From Geothrix fuzhouensis (GTDB lineage Bacteria; Acidobacteriota; Holophagae; Holophagales; Holophagaceae): 64,000 nt of DNA. Below the pieces are notes generated by a model. That model saw only the letters and a program-made list of their open reading frames with translations, was not told where the DNA came from and made no database searches. This document shows positions 37,209-45,689 of this stretch, in pieces. The position numbers and the translations under genes were made by a program. Within the stretch, counting starts at the first letter, position 1. Every line of letters starts with the position of its first letter. The DNA lies in contig NZ_JANHMQ010000001.1 in the NCBI RefSeq assembly GCF_024609325.1, positions 1,364,001 through 1,428,000 on the forward strand. The letters are read 5' to 3'.

Positions 37209-37217
37209 AGAAACAGT
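37194..37217. promoter_or_regulatory. Perfect 24-bp palindrome over the trpR start: likely TrpR operator
   Basis: The half-site is ACTGTTTCTATG and its exact complement follows with no spacer. It covers the ATG and first codons of trpR. On the minus strand TTGACG (37243-37238), 17 bp, then TGAACT (37220-37215) form a possible promoter, which puts the transcript start near the ATG itself. This would give a leaderless trpR message, consistent with the missing ribosome site, and autorepression by the product. Confidence 0.65.
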
Positions 37218-37239
37218 TCATCAGGGGATGGCGGCCTCG

Positions 37240-37959
37240 TCAATGGCCTTTCACCATCGGCACGAACCGCACCGGCAGCACCTCCTGGCGTTTCATCCCC
37301 GTGGGCGTCTTCCGCAGCAGATACAGCTCCTGGGCCCCCCACCGGGAACCCACGGGGATGATCATCCGCCCGCCTTCCTTGAGCTGATCCACCAGGGCCT
37401 GGGGCACATCTTCCGGGGCGCAGGTGACGATGATGGCGTCGAAGGGGGCGGCCTCGGGCCAGCCGTGGTAGCCATCCCCGGCGCGGACCTTCACGTTGGC
37501 GTAGCCGAGCCGCCTGAGATCCGCCATAGCCCGCTGGGCCAGGGGCTCCACGATCTCCATGGTGTAGACCTCCGCCACCAGGCAAGCCAGCACCGCGGCC
37601 TGATAGCCCGAACCTGTGCCGATTTCCAGCACGCGATCCCCGGGCTTGGGAGCCAGGGCCGCCGTCATGAAAGCCACGATGTAGGGTTGGGAAATGGTCT
37701 GCCCATAGCCAATGGGCAGGGGCCAGTCGTCGTAGGCCTCGCCACGCTGCCCGACCGGGACGAACTCATGCCGAGGCACGCGGGCCATGGCCTCAAGCAC
37801 GCGGGGGTCCGAGATGCCCCGGGCCACGATCTGCTCGCGCACCATGCGCGCCCGCGCGGCGGTGGTCGCCACCTCTTCCGCAGGAGCGGCAGGACGGGCG
37901 GGTTCCGGGTTGCAGCCCCCCAGGATGACCATCAAGGCCACTCCCAGATGCTTTCGCAT
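37240..37959 (-). CDS. pcm: Protein-L-isoaspartate O-methyltransferase with lipoprotein-like signal
   Basis: 239 residues. MRKHLGVALMVILGGCNPEP is a short charged start, hydrophobic stretch and LGGC lipobox. The rest is typical Pcm: ARARMVREQIVARGISDPRVLEAMARVPRHEFVP (spread over residues 35-68), GQTISQPYIVAFMT, SAM motif VLEIGTGSGYQAAVLA. It repairs isoaspartyl damage with SAM as donor. SAM is cytosolic, so an exported enzyme would be odd; either it is retained or its role is different. The ATG is not obviously misassigned because the next in-frame Met is after residue 35. Confidence 0.85.
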   Translation of the reverse strand: MRKHLGVALMVILGGCNPEPARPAAPAEEVATTAARARMVREQIVARGISDPRVLEAMARVPRHEFVPVGQRGEAYDDWPLPIGYGQTISQPYIVAFMTAALAPKPGDRVLEIGTGSGYQAAVLACLVAEVYTMEIVEPLAQRAMADLRRLGYANVKVRAGDGYHGWPEAAPFDAIIVTCAPEDVPQALVDQLKEGGRMIIPVGSRWGAQELYLLRKTPTGMKRQEVLPVRFVPMVKGH

Positions 37960-38042
37960 GGTTCGAGGGTACCCCTTTCAGGGGTTCACGCCACCGCGCC
38001 TTCCTGGCGAACCAGGAAGGCGCGTAAAGGGAACCATTTGGA

Positions 38043-40478
38043 TCAGGGCCGAAAACCCAGGGTGAGGTCGAGCTGCCCGGCCAGGCCGCCGGTCCAGGTC
38101 CGCAGGCACCAGGTTTGGATCAGGGCCTTGGCCTTGGCAGCCCCCGGGAAGGCCTGGCTGAAGGTCACCGCCATGACTTGGCCGGAGGCATTTACCTTGA
38201 GTTCCAGCTCCGTGCCGGAGGGGAGGCTGGCCAGGGCGGCGGCCAGGGCAGGATCTTTCAACCGGGCCTCGATCTCACCCCGCAGGCTGCGCGGATCCGA
38301 CGTGCCCGTGATGCCCGAGAAGGCCAGGATGCGCAGGGCGGGCTGGGTTGCGAGCCCAGTGGTGGTCTGAGCGGGGGAGCCGGCAGAGGGCTGCATCTTG
38401 GGTTCCACGCGAACACCCTGGCGGGATTCCCGGCGGGCCGCCCGGTCCTGGGCCATGACTTCCACCACGGCCGTGGGCGCCGAAGCGTACTTCATCCTCG
38501 GGGCCGGCGCGTAGGCCACGGCCTGGGCATTCAGGCCGCCCACCGCCGCGTCGGACACGCCTTCGGGCAATGGCAGGGGCTGGGTGACGGTGGTGCTGGC
38601 ACCGCCCGCGTTGCGCACCAGCGTATCCACCGCGACGAAGGAGGTGTAGGCCGTGAGCAGGTTGTAGGAAAGGCCGAGCTGCGTCACTTCCGCCTGGCGA
38701 TCTTTGTCCTGGCCGAACTGGTCGTAGTCCGACAGGGCCTGGATGCGCTGGCGGGCCCAGAGATGACGCAGGGCGCCGTGGTCGCGGTCCTTCACCTTCC
38801 CCACCTCGAACGTCTGGCTCCAGGGGCCACTGCCGCTGACACCGGACAGCGTAACGGTACCCTTGGCCTCACCGGTCCACTTGCCGAGGCAGATCACGGG
38901 CCGATCCGCCAGTACGTCCGGCAGCTGCAGGGGCTCGAGATCCTGGATGTGGAAGCCGTTGGTGGTCAGCTTCACGTTCGTGAGCACCGGCGAGGACACG
39001 TAGGCGCGGAAGCGCTCGGCCTCGGCGGCGGCCTGCTCGGGCTGGGTGATGACGAAGGCCTCGCCCTGCCCCGCGTGGGCCATGCCCTCGATGAGGTGCC
39101 GGTTCACGGAGCTGCCGATGCCGAAGGCGAAGAGATTCGCCGAGCCCAGGTTCTGGCGGATGAGGTCGAACACCTGGCCGTCGGCGCTGATGTAGCCATC
39201 CGTGGACACCACGAAGGTGCGCGAGATCCCGGGTACCCGGGGCAGGCCCAGGGCTTTCCGGAGCGCGCTGCCCAGCTCCGTGCCGCCGCCGCCGTGCTGG
39301 GACCCCACGAAGGCGAGGGCCTGCGCCGTGGCCGCGGGCGTAGCGTGCTGCGATCCGCTGGGTGACCAGAAAGCCGACGTGCCCTCGAAGACCATCACGT
39401 TGAAGAGGTCCTGGGGCCGCAGGCCCTGGATCATCTCCTTCATGAGCACCTTGGACACCTCGATGGGGAAGCCCATCTGGCTGCCGGAGACATCCATGAT
39501 GAAGACGAACTCGCGGGGCGGCAGGTCCTTCGGCGTGACCCGCTTGGGCGGCTGGGCCATGAGCAGGAAGGTATTCCCGTCCTTGCCCTGGTCGAGGAGA
39601 AGGCCCGACTGCACGGCGTTCCCAGCCAGCTGGTACTTCACGATGACGTCGCGGTTGCCGCCGTGGGCTTCGCTGGGATCCAGCCGCAGCGTGGCCTCGG
39701 CCTTGCCGTCATAGGCGATGGCGGTCCGGTGCGTGTCGCAGGCCATGCGCTGGATGGGCAGGCCCGCGGACAGCTTCACCTCCAGATCGAAGGTGGTGGC
39801 GGGCTTCTCCCCGGCGTGGGTATAGGGGTTGGCCACCCAGGGCTCGCCCGTGCTCGAATCCGTGCCTGCCTTGCCGGCGTAGCGCGGCCCCACCACGGTG
39901 GGGTAGACGAAGCTGTAGGTGCCTTCCGTTGGCACCAGCAGCTCGGTGTAGGACAACTCCACGCGGATCTCGTCACCGGGCAGGATGTTGGCCACGTTCA
40001 TCTGGAACACGTTGGGCCGCTGTTGCTCCAGCAGCGACGCGCTGCGCCCCTGCTGCTTGGCCTGATCGTAGTCGGCCCGGGCCTGGCCGCGCTCCTTGAT
40101 CTGGGCCTTGAGCACCCGCTCGCCGATGGTCATGGTCATGCCGTAGACCGCGGACCGCGTGGAACCCGGGAACACGTAGAGGGCCTCCAACGGCTTCGTG
40201 CCGGTATTCCGGTAGACCTGGGTCACCTTCACATCGGCGATGACGCCCGCGATGGCCACCTTGGCGGACGTGGACTTCAGCGGCAGCTGGTCCACGGACG
40301 CGTCGTCGCTCTTCACGAAGAAGTAGGGCGACAGGGTGGCATCGGGACTTTCAGCACCCGGAACCTGGACCCGTGGGCTGGACGCGGGCCGGCTGCGGGC
40401 CTGGGCGTCCCCCTGGAAGGAGACGGCCAGGCCTGCGCAGCAGGCGAACAGGGCAGTGGTGGATCGGTGCAGTGCCAT
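38043..40478 (-). CDS. Secreted VIT and vWA domain protein
   Basis: 811 residues with a signal peptide (TALFACCAGLAVSFQGDAQA). VIT domain about 65-195 (VKVTQVYRNTGTKPLEALYVFPG, ERGQARADYDQAKQQGR), vWA domain about 320-480 with MIDAS motif DVSGS in FVFIMDVSGSQMGFP, then beta-rich regions and an Ala/Pro/Gln-rich segment. No LPXTG or PEP-CTERM tail. Related to the MSCRAMM/VIT proteins and eukaryotic inter-alpha-trypsin inhibitor heavy chains; an adhesive or protein-binding role is inferred. GGGAG precedes the ATG. Confidence 0.85.
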   Translation of the reverse strand: MALHRSTTALFACCAGLAVSFQGDAQARSRPASSPRVQVPGAESPDATLSPYFFVKSDDASVDQLPLKSTSAKVAIAGVIADVKVTQVYRNTGTKPLEALYVFPGSTRSAVYGMTMTIGERVLKAQIKERGQARADYDQAKQQGRSASLLEQQRPNVFQMNVANILPGDEIRVELSYTELLVPTEGTYSFVYPTVVGPRYAGKAGTDSSTGEPWVANPYTHAGEKPATTFDLEVKLSAGLPIQRMACDTHRTAIAYDGKAEATLRLDPSEAHGGNRDVIVKYQLAGNAVQSGLLLDQGKDGNTFLLMAQPPKRVTPKDLPPREFVFIMDVSGSQMGFPIEVSKVLMKEMIQGLRPQDLFNVMVFEGTSAFWSPSGSQHATPAATAQALAFVGSQHGGGGTELGSALRKALGLPRVPGISRTFVVSTDGYISADGQVFDLIRQNLGSANLFAFGIGSSVNRHLIEGMAHAGQGEAFVITQPEQAAAEAERFRAYVSSPVLTNVKLTTNGFHIQDLEPLQLPDVLADRPVICLGKWTGEAKGTVTLSGVSGSGPWSQTFEVGKVKDRDHGALRHLWARQRIQALSDYDQFGQDKDRQAEVTQLGLSYNLLTAYTSFVAVDTLVRNAGGASTTVTQPLPLPEGVSDAAVGGLNAQAVAYAPAPRMKYASAPTAVVEVMAQDRAARRESRQGVRVEPKMQPSAGSPAQTTTGLATQPALRILAFSGITGTSDPRSLRGEIEARLKDPALAAALASLPSGTELELKVNASGQVMAVTFSQAFPGAAKAKALIQTWCLRTWTGGLAGQLDLTLGFRP

Positions 40479-40608
40479 GGGAACTCCCGGAGGGGCCGCA
40501 CCGACAGGGCGCGGTTCACGAGGGAATGTCGCGAAGGCGGCCTGCCTTTCAGCGGAGCAGATTATTTTTGGCTCTTCGGGAAATGGCGTGATGGACTGAT
40601 GTACTTGT

Positions 40609-40823
40609 CACCGATTTCAGTGATTGCAGTGATTGCAGTGATGAAAAAGGATGGGCCCTGGCCCGAGGCAGCATGGGTTCCATGGGGGGTGCCATGGCCG
40701 TGCCCTCCTGGGGGAGCGCGACCCTGGCGCCCCCCATGACTTCCGGCGGAGCCGGAAGCGGCCTTCGGCCGGCCCCTGCGAGAAGCATCCGAGGCGCCAT
40801 CAGCGAAATCACTGTAATCGGTG
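40609..40823. repeat. Intergenic 215-bp inverted-repeat element
   Basis: CACCGATTTCAGTGATTGC...GATG (40609-40643, with a 9-bp CAGTGATTG duplication) matches, inverted, the right arm at 40798-40823 at about 22 of 26 positions. The centre is also foldable (CCATGGGGGG and CCCCCCATG, then TTCCGGC/GCCGGAA). It sits in the 462-bp gap between the VIT/vWA gene and the anti-sigma gene. No transposase or other gene is seen there. Confidence 0.55.
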
Positions 40824-40940
40824 GCGAAAAGATCTTGTTCTTTGACGGGCGGGCGAGAGGAGAGCAGCGGTTGCTTTCGGGACGGCGGCTGTCTTGCCGT
40901 GAACCCCTGCTCATCTTTTCTCGGAAAGAGGCGATGAACC

Positions 40941-42011
40941 TTATTTTTTCGCAGGCGGATGGATCCGCGCCCGGAACCCGTCCACGGGGCCCGTCTCCGG
41001 GAGCCGCGCCGGATCCGCGACAGGGTGATCCAGCACATAGAGATCCAGGACGTCACCGGGCGCCAGGCGAAGCTGGAACTGCCAGGGTCCGGTGTCCTCG
41101 GCCGTGGCAGGCTTCAGCACCTCGACGCCGGCAGCCCTGCGCCGGAGCAAGACCACCTGGGCCTCCCGGAAGGCCAGCACGGTGAGGCGGGTGGTGCCGT
41201 CCGCCAACGATTCCAGGGTCCAGATCGGCGCCTGGGGCGCGTGCAGCCCGGGGGTCGGAGGGGCCGCCGCCTTCGCGGCCGCCCGGCGTGGCGGGGCTGA
41301 ACCCTCAGCCGGAGCCAAGGCGGCTGCGGGGGTTGGCTCCGGGGCGGAACTCAGCACTTCCGTCACCGCAAAGGCTCGATTCCGGCCGCCGGCTTCTGCC
41401 TTTCTGGACATCTCGTCCCGGGCTTCCGCCTGCCGTGCCGCCTCCATTCTTACTGCCCCAGCGGCGGAGGGAACCCCCGCCGGGGCGGCCCCCGCCTGGG
41501 CCACGGACGCCGGGCTCTCCATGGCCACCACCGCCACGGCCCGGTGGGAAACGGCCGCTTTCTCGGCCGGAATCGTCGTGATTGACACCGGAGGAGGCGT
41601 CGCCTTGGCCTCGGGAGCGACGGGAACGGCAGCCGACGGTGCCGGGAGGGTCGCCTGGATCGCTGCCGACTTCGCGGCGGGCAGCGGTACCTGGGTTTCG
41701 GGGCTTCGCAGGACCGCCAAGCCGGCCGTGGCCGCCATGATGACCCCAGCCGCCGCCCCGATCACGCCTGGGCGTCGCCAGAAGGGCACAACTTTCGGCG
41801 CTCCTCCTTCAGCGCGCGAGGCCAGGCCCGCCAGCACGTGGGCGCGGGCCGCCGGATCCGCCAGCAGCTCCCGAAGGGCTTCTTCGTCAGCAAGGCTATC
41901 GAACACGTCCTGGTGTTCCAGGGCGGCCTCGAACAACGCCCGCCGTTCCTCCTCGGTGAGGGTGCCGGTGGCGTACCCGCCCAACAATTTCTCGGCCTCG
42001 GCGCGCTTCAT
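40941..42011 (-). CDS. Anti-sigma factor-like membrane protein
   Basis: 356 residues. N-terminal cytosolic part (LLGGYATGTLTEEERRALFEAAL, DEEALRELLADP) resembles the anti-sigma domain of ECF partners, without the zinc motif HxxxCxxC. One transmembrane helix at about 82-100 (GVIGAAAGVIMAATAGLAVL) is followed by a long Ala/Pro-rich linker and a C-terminal domain (WTLESLADGTTRLTVLAFREAQVVLLRR). Overlap with the sigma gene by 4 bp (ATGA) supports coupled translation. Confidence 0.7.
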   Translation of the reverse strand: MKRAEAEKLLGGYATGTLTEEERRALFEAALEHQDVFDSLADEEALRELLADPAARAHVLAGLASRAEGGAPKVVPFWRRPGVIGAAAGVIMAATAGLAVLRSPETQVPLPAAKSAAIQATLPAPSAAVPVAPEAKATPPPVSITTIPAEKAAVSHRAVAVVAMESPASVAQAGAAPAGVPSAAGAVRMEAARQAEARDEMSRKAEAGGRNRAFAVTEVLSSAPEPTPAAALAPAEGSAPPRRAAAKAAAPPTPGLHAPQAPIWTLESLADGTTRLTVLAFREAQVVLLRRRAAGVEVLKPATAEDTGPWQFQLRLAPGDVLDLYVLDHPVADPARLPETGPVDGFRARIHPPAKK

Positions 42012-42601
42012 GGCGCCCCCCTTCCGGCGGAGCTGTCCCAGCGCCCGCCCAGGGATTCCAGCAGCTGCTTCCGGCAGCGGTGATCCCAGGTGTAGACCGT
42101 GTTGAGACTGGCCGCCCCCATGAGGCCCTGGATCTCCGCGAAGGTGCGGCCCTGAAGCTTGAGGCGAAACAGCTCCCGGCAGCGTTCCCCCATCTGGGCG
42201 ATGCCCCCCATGAGCCGCGCCAGCAGCTCCTTGCGCTCCAGCACCATGGCCGGATCCGGCGCGTCCGAGGGCGGCGGGAAAGTATCCACGTCCACGGCGT
42301 CGTACTCGCCCCGGCGGGCGGCCTTGCGCCGCTGGGCCGCCAGCTTGAAGCGCAGGATCTGGAAGGCCAGGGGGACCAGGTCCTCCGCCCGTTCCAGATG
42401 GCCGTACTTCGTGTGGAGCAGCACCAGCACCTCCTGCGCCAGGTCTTCCGCATGGGCGCCTGCACCCCGGGATGCCGCGAAGGCCACGATCCTTTCACGA
42501 AGCCTGGCCAGCACCTCGAGACGACCCGCCGGAACCCCCACGGCCTCACCCTCCCCGCCGGGGAGCGGGAGTGCGGAGGTCAGGGCGAGGTCGGGGTCCA
42601 T
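42008..42601 (-). CDS. ECF RNA polymerase sigma factor
   Basis: 197 residues. Region 2 (AEDLAQEVLVLLHTKY, AFQILRFKLAAQRRKAARRGE) and region 4 (CRELFRLKLQGRTFAEIQGLMG, TVYTWDHRCRKQLLESL) are visible. ATG 42601 lacks a ribosome site; GTG 42541, with GGAGG 8 bp upstream, is a plausible start giving 177 residues. The next gene is its probable anti-sigma factor. The secreted VIT/vWA protein downstream could be a target. Confidence 0.85.
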   Translation of the reverse strand: MDPDLALTSALPLPGGEGEAVGVPAGRLEVLARLRERIVAFAASRGAGAHAEDLAQEVLVLLHTKYGHLERAEDLVPLAFQILRFKLAAQRRKAARRGEYDAVDVDTFPPPSDAPDPAMVLERKELLARLMGGIAQMGERCRELFRLKLQGRTFAEIQGLMGAASLNTVYTWDHRCRKQLLESLGGRWDSSAGRGAP

Positions 42602-42647
42602 GGGAGGGTCGGGGCGCGCTCCATCCTGGCAGGAAAACCGCCGGGAC

Positions 42648-43355
42648 CTACAGGCCGGTGGCCGGCTGGGACTGGGGCTGGGCGGGAGCAGGCGTCGCCG
42701 GAGGGGTGGTCCCCGTTGGGGGCGTGGCCACTGTCGGAGGGGCGGTCACCGTCGGAGTGCCGGCAGGCGCAGCCGCCCCGGTCTTGGCCGTCGGCGCCTC
42801 GCCCACCCTGAAGATGCGTGCCTTGGCGTTCACCTTCGGGCCCCCGAACATCGACACGCCCCCCGTGGCCGACACCAGGGTGTAGAGCCCCGGAGGCAGG
42901 GGCCTGGGCAGGTCCAGAATCCAGAGGCCCTCCGCATTCTGCGTCGCCTTGGGCCGCTCCGCCTCTGGGTAGGGTTCGCATTCGTCATCGATACGCATGG
43001 CCATCCGGATGCGCCCTTTGAGGTAGGCCTTGCCATCTTCGCTGACGAGGGAGGCCAGGCGGACGCCGCCGCTCTTGTCGGGGTTCACCTTGCCCAGGAC
43101 GATCCGGGTGGGCTGCACTGTGGGTGTGTCCTTGGGGAGCTCGAACCACACCTTCACCTTCAGGCCCACGAAGGGCACGGCCATGGACGTGAGGTGGTGG
43201 GGTTCCACCTCGCCTGGAATGGTCTGGTTCCCCTGGGCGTCCAGGAGGGCCACCTCTTGCAGCTTGGGTTTCGTCGTGAAATCCAGGAAGACCGTCTGGC
43301 CAGGCAAGGTCGAACTTCCGGCCAGCAAAAGCAGAGAGAGGGCGAACCATCGCAT
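42648..43355 (-). CDS. Secreted protein of unknown function
   Basis: 235 residues. Signal peptide (WFALSLLLLAGSSTLPG), then a beta-rich region (FLDFTTKPKLQEVALLDAQG, LKVKVWFELPKD, VRLASLVSEDGKAYLKGRI), one Cys, and a Pro/Thr/Ala-rich tail (about 185-235). AGGAG precedes the ATG. Upstream of the ECF sigma gene by 46 bp on the same strand, so it may be in that operon. No family recognised. Confidence 0.6.
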   Translation of the reverse strand: MRWFALSLLLLAGSSTLPGQTVFLDFTTKPKLQEVALLDAQGNQTIPGEVEPHHLTSMAVPFVGLKVKVWFELPKDTPTVQPTRIVLGKVNPDKSGGVRLASLVSEDGKAYLKGRIRMAMRIDDECEPYPEAERPKATQNAEGLWILDLPRPLPPGLYTLVSATGGVSMFGGPKVNAKARIFRVGEAPTAKTGAAAPAGTPTVTAPPTVATPPTGTTPPATPAPAQPQSQPATGL

Positions 43356-43498
43356 GGCGGAAACTCCTGGTTGAAGGACGGGAATCCGAACAGGTTACGG
43401 TGGTTCGGCGGATCTGGACACCGGGTCCGGACGACAAAATGGAATACGCGCCGGTCCTGATCCAATAATGGCCTGTCCTGCCTCCCTCCGAGACTCCC

Positions 43499-44632
43499 AT
43501 GTCCCAGGTACTGTCGAGTTCCGCGGTTCCCCTAGCATCTCTCATCTCCGGTCTGCTGGGCGCTCTGGCTGCAAGCCTGTGGTACAAGCGGCGGCTCCGA
43601 ATGGCGGATCCAATCGATCCCGAGTACCGGAGCCAGTTGGAAGCCCTCACCCGGGCCCAGGCCGCCAGCGAACTCGCCAATGCCGAGCTCCGCCGGGCCC
43701 TGGACCAGATGGAGCAGGTCGCCGGCACGGACCGCCTGACCGGTGCCTGGAACCGCCGCTGGTTCGAGGATGGCGCGACGCAACTCATCGCCCTGTCCGG
43801 CCGCGGGGACGGAGCCCTGAGCCTCATCCTGCTCGACCTGGACCGGTTCAAGCACGTCAACGACACCTTTGGCCACGGGATGGGGGACGAGGTGTTGAAA
43901 TCCATCACGAACACCGTCCGCGGTCAGCTCCGGGCCTCGGACGCCCTGGTGCGCTGGGGTGGGGAGGAGTTCATCGTGCTCTGCCCCTCCACGACCCTGG
44001 CCGGAGCCACCATCCTCGCAGAGAAGATCCGGAAGGCGGTGGAGGCTCACGCCATCCCCCAGGTGGGCCTGGTGACCATCAGCCTCGGGGTGGCGCAGCA
44101 TCAGAAAGCGGAAGGCCTCCATGCCTGGGTCGGCCGGGCGGATGAGGCCCTCTACCGGGCCAAAGAGCGGGGCCGCAACCGCACCGAAGCCTCCCTGAAG
44201 GCGGCGGAGGCCCGCGGCGATGGCGAAGCCTCGATCCTCGCCCTCACCTGGGATCCCGATCTGGCATGCGGCCACCCGGAGATCGACCACCAGCACCAGC
44301 AGCTCTACCGGCTCTCCAACAGCCTGTTGTCCGCCATCACCAGCGGTCGCTATCCCGAGGAGGCGAAACTCCGGATGCAGCTGCTCATCGCTCACGTGGC
44401 CCAGCATTTCCACGACGAGGAGGCCATCCTCGCCCGGGTGGGTTATTCCGGCCTGGCGGCCCACGCGCAGGAGCACGGCCGCCTCCTGGCCAAGGCCAAG
44501 GGGCTCCAACAGGAGATGGGCGGCGTGAGCACGGACTTGCCGGCCCTCCTCGGCTTCCTGGCCCTGGACCTTGTGAAGGGCCACATCATGCTCTGGGACC
44601 GGAGGTTCTTCGGGGAGCTGGCCCAGGATTGA
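43499..44632 (+). CDS. Diguanylate cyclase with C-terminal hemerythrin domain
   Basis: 377 residues. N-terminal hydrophobic segment (about 10-25), short coiled coil, GGDEF domain about 75-235 with active site GGEEF at 154-158 and an inhibitory RxxD site (RASD) five residues before it, so the cyclase should be active and product-inhibited. Residues about 250-370 are bacteriohemerythrin: WDPDLACGHPEIDHQHQQLY, HVAQHFHDEEAIL, HAQEHGRLL and VKGHIMLWDRRFF supply the His/Glu/Asp diiron ligands. It would tie c-di-GMP synthesis to oxygen or NO. Confidence 0.92.
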   Translation: MSQVLSSSAVPLASLISGLLGALAASLWYKRRLRMADPIDPEYRSQLEALTRAQAASELANAELRRALDQMEQVAGTDRLTGAWNRRWFEDGATQLIALSGRGDGALSLILLDLDRFKHVNDTFGHGMGDEVLKSITNTVRGQLRASDALVRWGGEEFIVLCPSTTLAGATILAEKIRKAVEAHAIPQVGLVTISLGVAQHQKAEGLHAWVGRADEALYRAKERGRNRTEASLKAAEARGDGEASILALTWDPDLACGHPEIDHQHQQLYRLSNSLLSAITSGRYPEEAKLRMQLLIAHVAQHFHDEEAILARVGYSGLAAHAQEHGRLLAKAKGLQQEMGGVSTDLPALLGFLALDLVKGHIMLWDRRFFGELAQD

Positions 44633-44660
44633 TCCTGGGCGGGGCAGATACACTGGTGTC

Positions 44661-45410
44661 ATGCCTGAACGCCTGATCCTGCTCACCAACGACGATGGCC
44701 TGTGGGCCCCTGGGCTGGCGGCGCTGGCCCGGGTGGCCTCCCGGTTCGGCCGGGTGGTCACCGTGGCGCCGGACCGCAACCGCTCGGCCATCTCCTCGGC
44801 CCTCAGCCTGCACAACATTCTCCGCCTGCACGAGATCGGGCCCGATCGCCACGCCTGCGACGGCACGCCCGTGGACTGCGTGCTGCTGGGCGTCTGCGAG
44901 GTGCTGGACCGCCGGCCGGACTGGGTGCTTTCGGGCGTCAACCACGGCTTCAACCTGGGTGAGGACGTGTTCTACTCGGGCACCGTGGGCGCAGCTTTCG
45001 AGGGGCGGCTCCAGGGCGCCCGGGCCGCGGCCTTCTCCATCCATCCCCACGGTTCGCTGGAGCAGGCGGAACCCTGGATCGGCCACTTCCTGGAACGCTG
45101 GGAGGCCATGGAGCTGCCGAGCAACCGCATCTGGAACGTGAACTTCCCGAAGGGCGAACCGCAGGGCTTCCGCCTCACGGGCCAGGACAGCCGCGCCTAT
45201 CACGACCTGGTGGAGCGGCGCTCGGATCCCCGGAACACGCCCTACTTCTGGATCGGCGGCGATGCGGGGCCCACCTACGCCAAGGCCCCGGGCAGCGACG
45301 CCGAAGCCGTGTTCGAGGGCTTCGCCAGCGTCACGCCCTTGCGCCTGGACCTGGGCTGCCCCGAAACGCTGGCCCGCCAGACCGACTTCGATTCGACCTT
45401 CAACGGGTAG
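44661..45410 (+). CDS. surE: 5'/3'-nucleotidase SurE
   Basis: 249 residues, phosphatase for nucleoside monophosphates in stationary phase. Metal ligands: LLTNDDGLWAPGL (D11, D12), PDRNRSAISSALSL, and SGVNHGFNLGEDVFYSGTV, where Asn binds the metal. ATG start; lies 4 bp before the acylphosphatase gene. Confidence 0.95.
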   Translation: MPERLILLTNDDGLWAPGLAALARVASRFGRVVTVAPDRNRSAISSALSLHNILRLHEIGPDRHACDGTPVDCVLLGVCEVLDRRPDWVLSGVNHGFNLGEDVFYSGTVGAAFEGRLQGARAAAFSIHPHGSLEQAEPWIGHFLERWEAMELPSNRIWNVNFPKGEPQGFRLTGQDSRAYHDLVERRSDPRNTPYFWIGGDAGPTYAKAPGSDAEAVFEGFASVTPLRLDLGCPETLARQTDFDSTFNG

Positions 45411-45414
45411 TGCG

Positions 45415-45687
45415 ATGACCGTGCGCTTCCATATCCACGGGGCGGTCCAGGGGGTGGGCTACCGCCGCTTTGCCGAACGGGAAGCCCAGGCGCTCCAGCT
45501 CGCGGGCTGGGTGCGCAACGAGCCGGATGGTTCGGTCTCCGGCGAGGTGGAAGGCTCCGAGGCCGCCCTGGCGGTCTTCCGCGCCCGGCTGGCGGAAGGC
45601 CCGGCCTTCGCGGCCGTGGGACGGCTGGACTGGGAGGCCCTGGATGTGCGATCCTCGCTTCCCTCTCCTTTCCAGATCCTCAGGTAG
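45415..45687 (+). CDS. acyP: Acylphosphatase
   Basis: 90 residues. The catalytic Arg is in GAVQGVGYRRFAER (family motif VQGVGYR), and the catalytic Asn in GWVRNEPDGSVSGEVEG. Hydrolyses acyl phosphates. Compact gene in the surE-apt operon, ends 2 bp before apt. Confidence 0.94.
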   Translation: MTVRFHIHGAVQGVGYRRFAEREAQALQLAGWVRNEPDGSVSGEVEGSEAALAVFRARLAEGPAFAAVGRLDWEALDVRSSLPSPFQILR

Positions 45688-45689
45688 CC

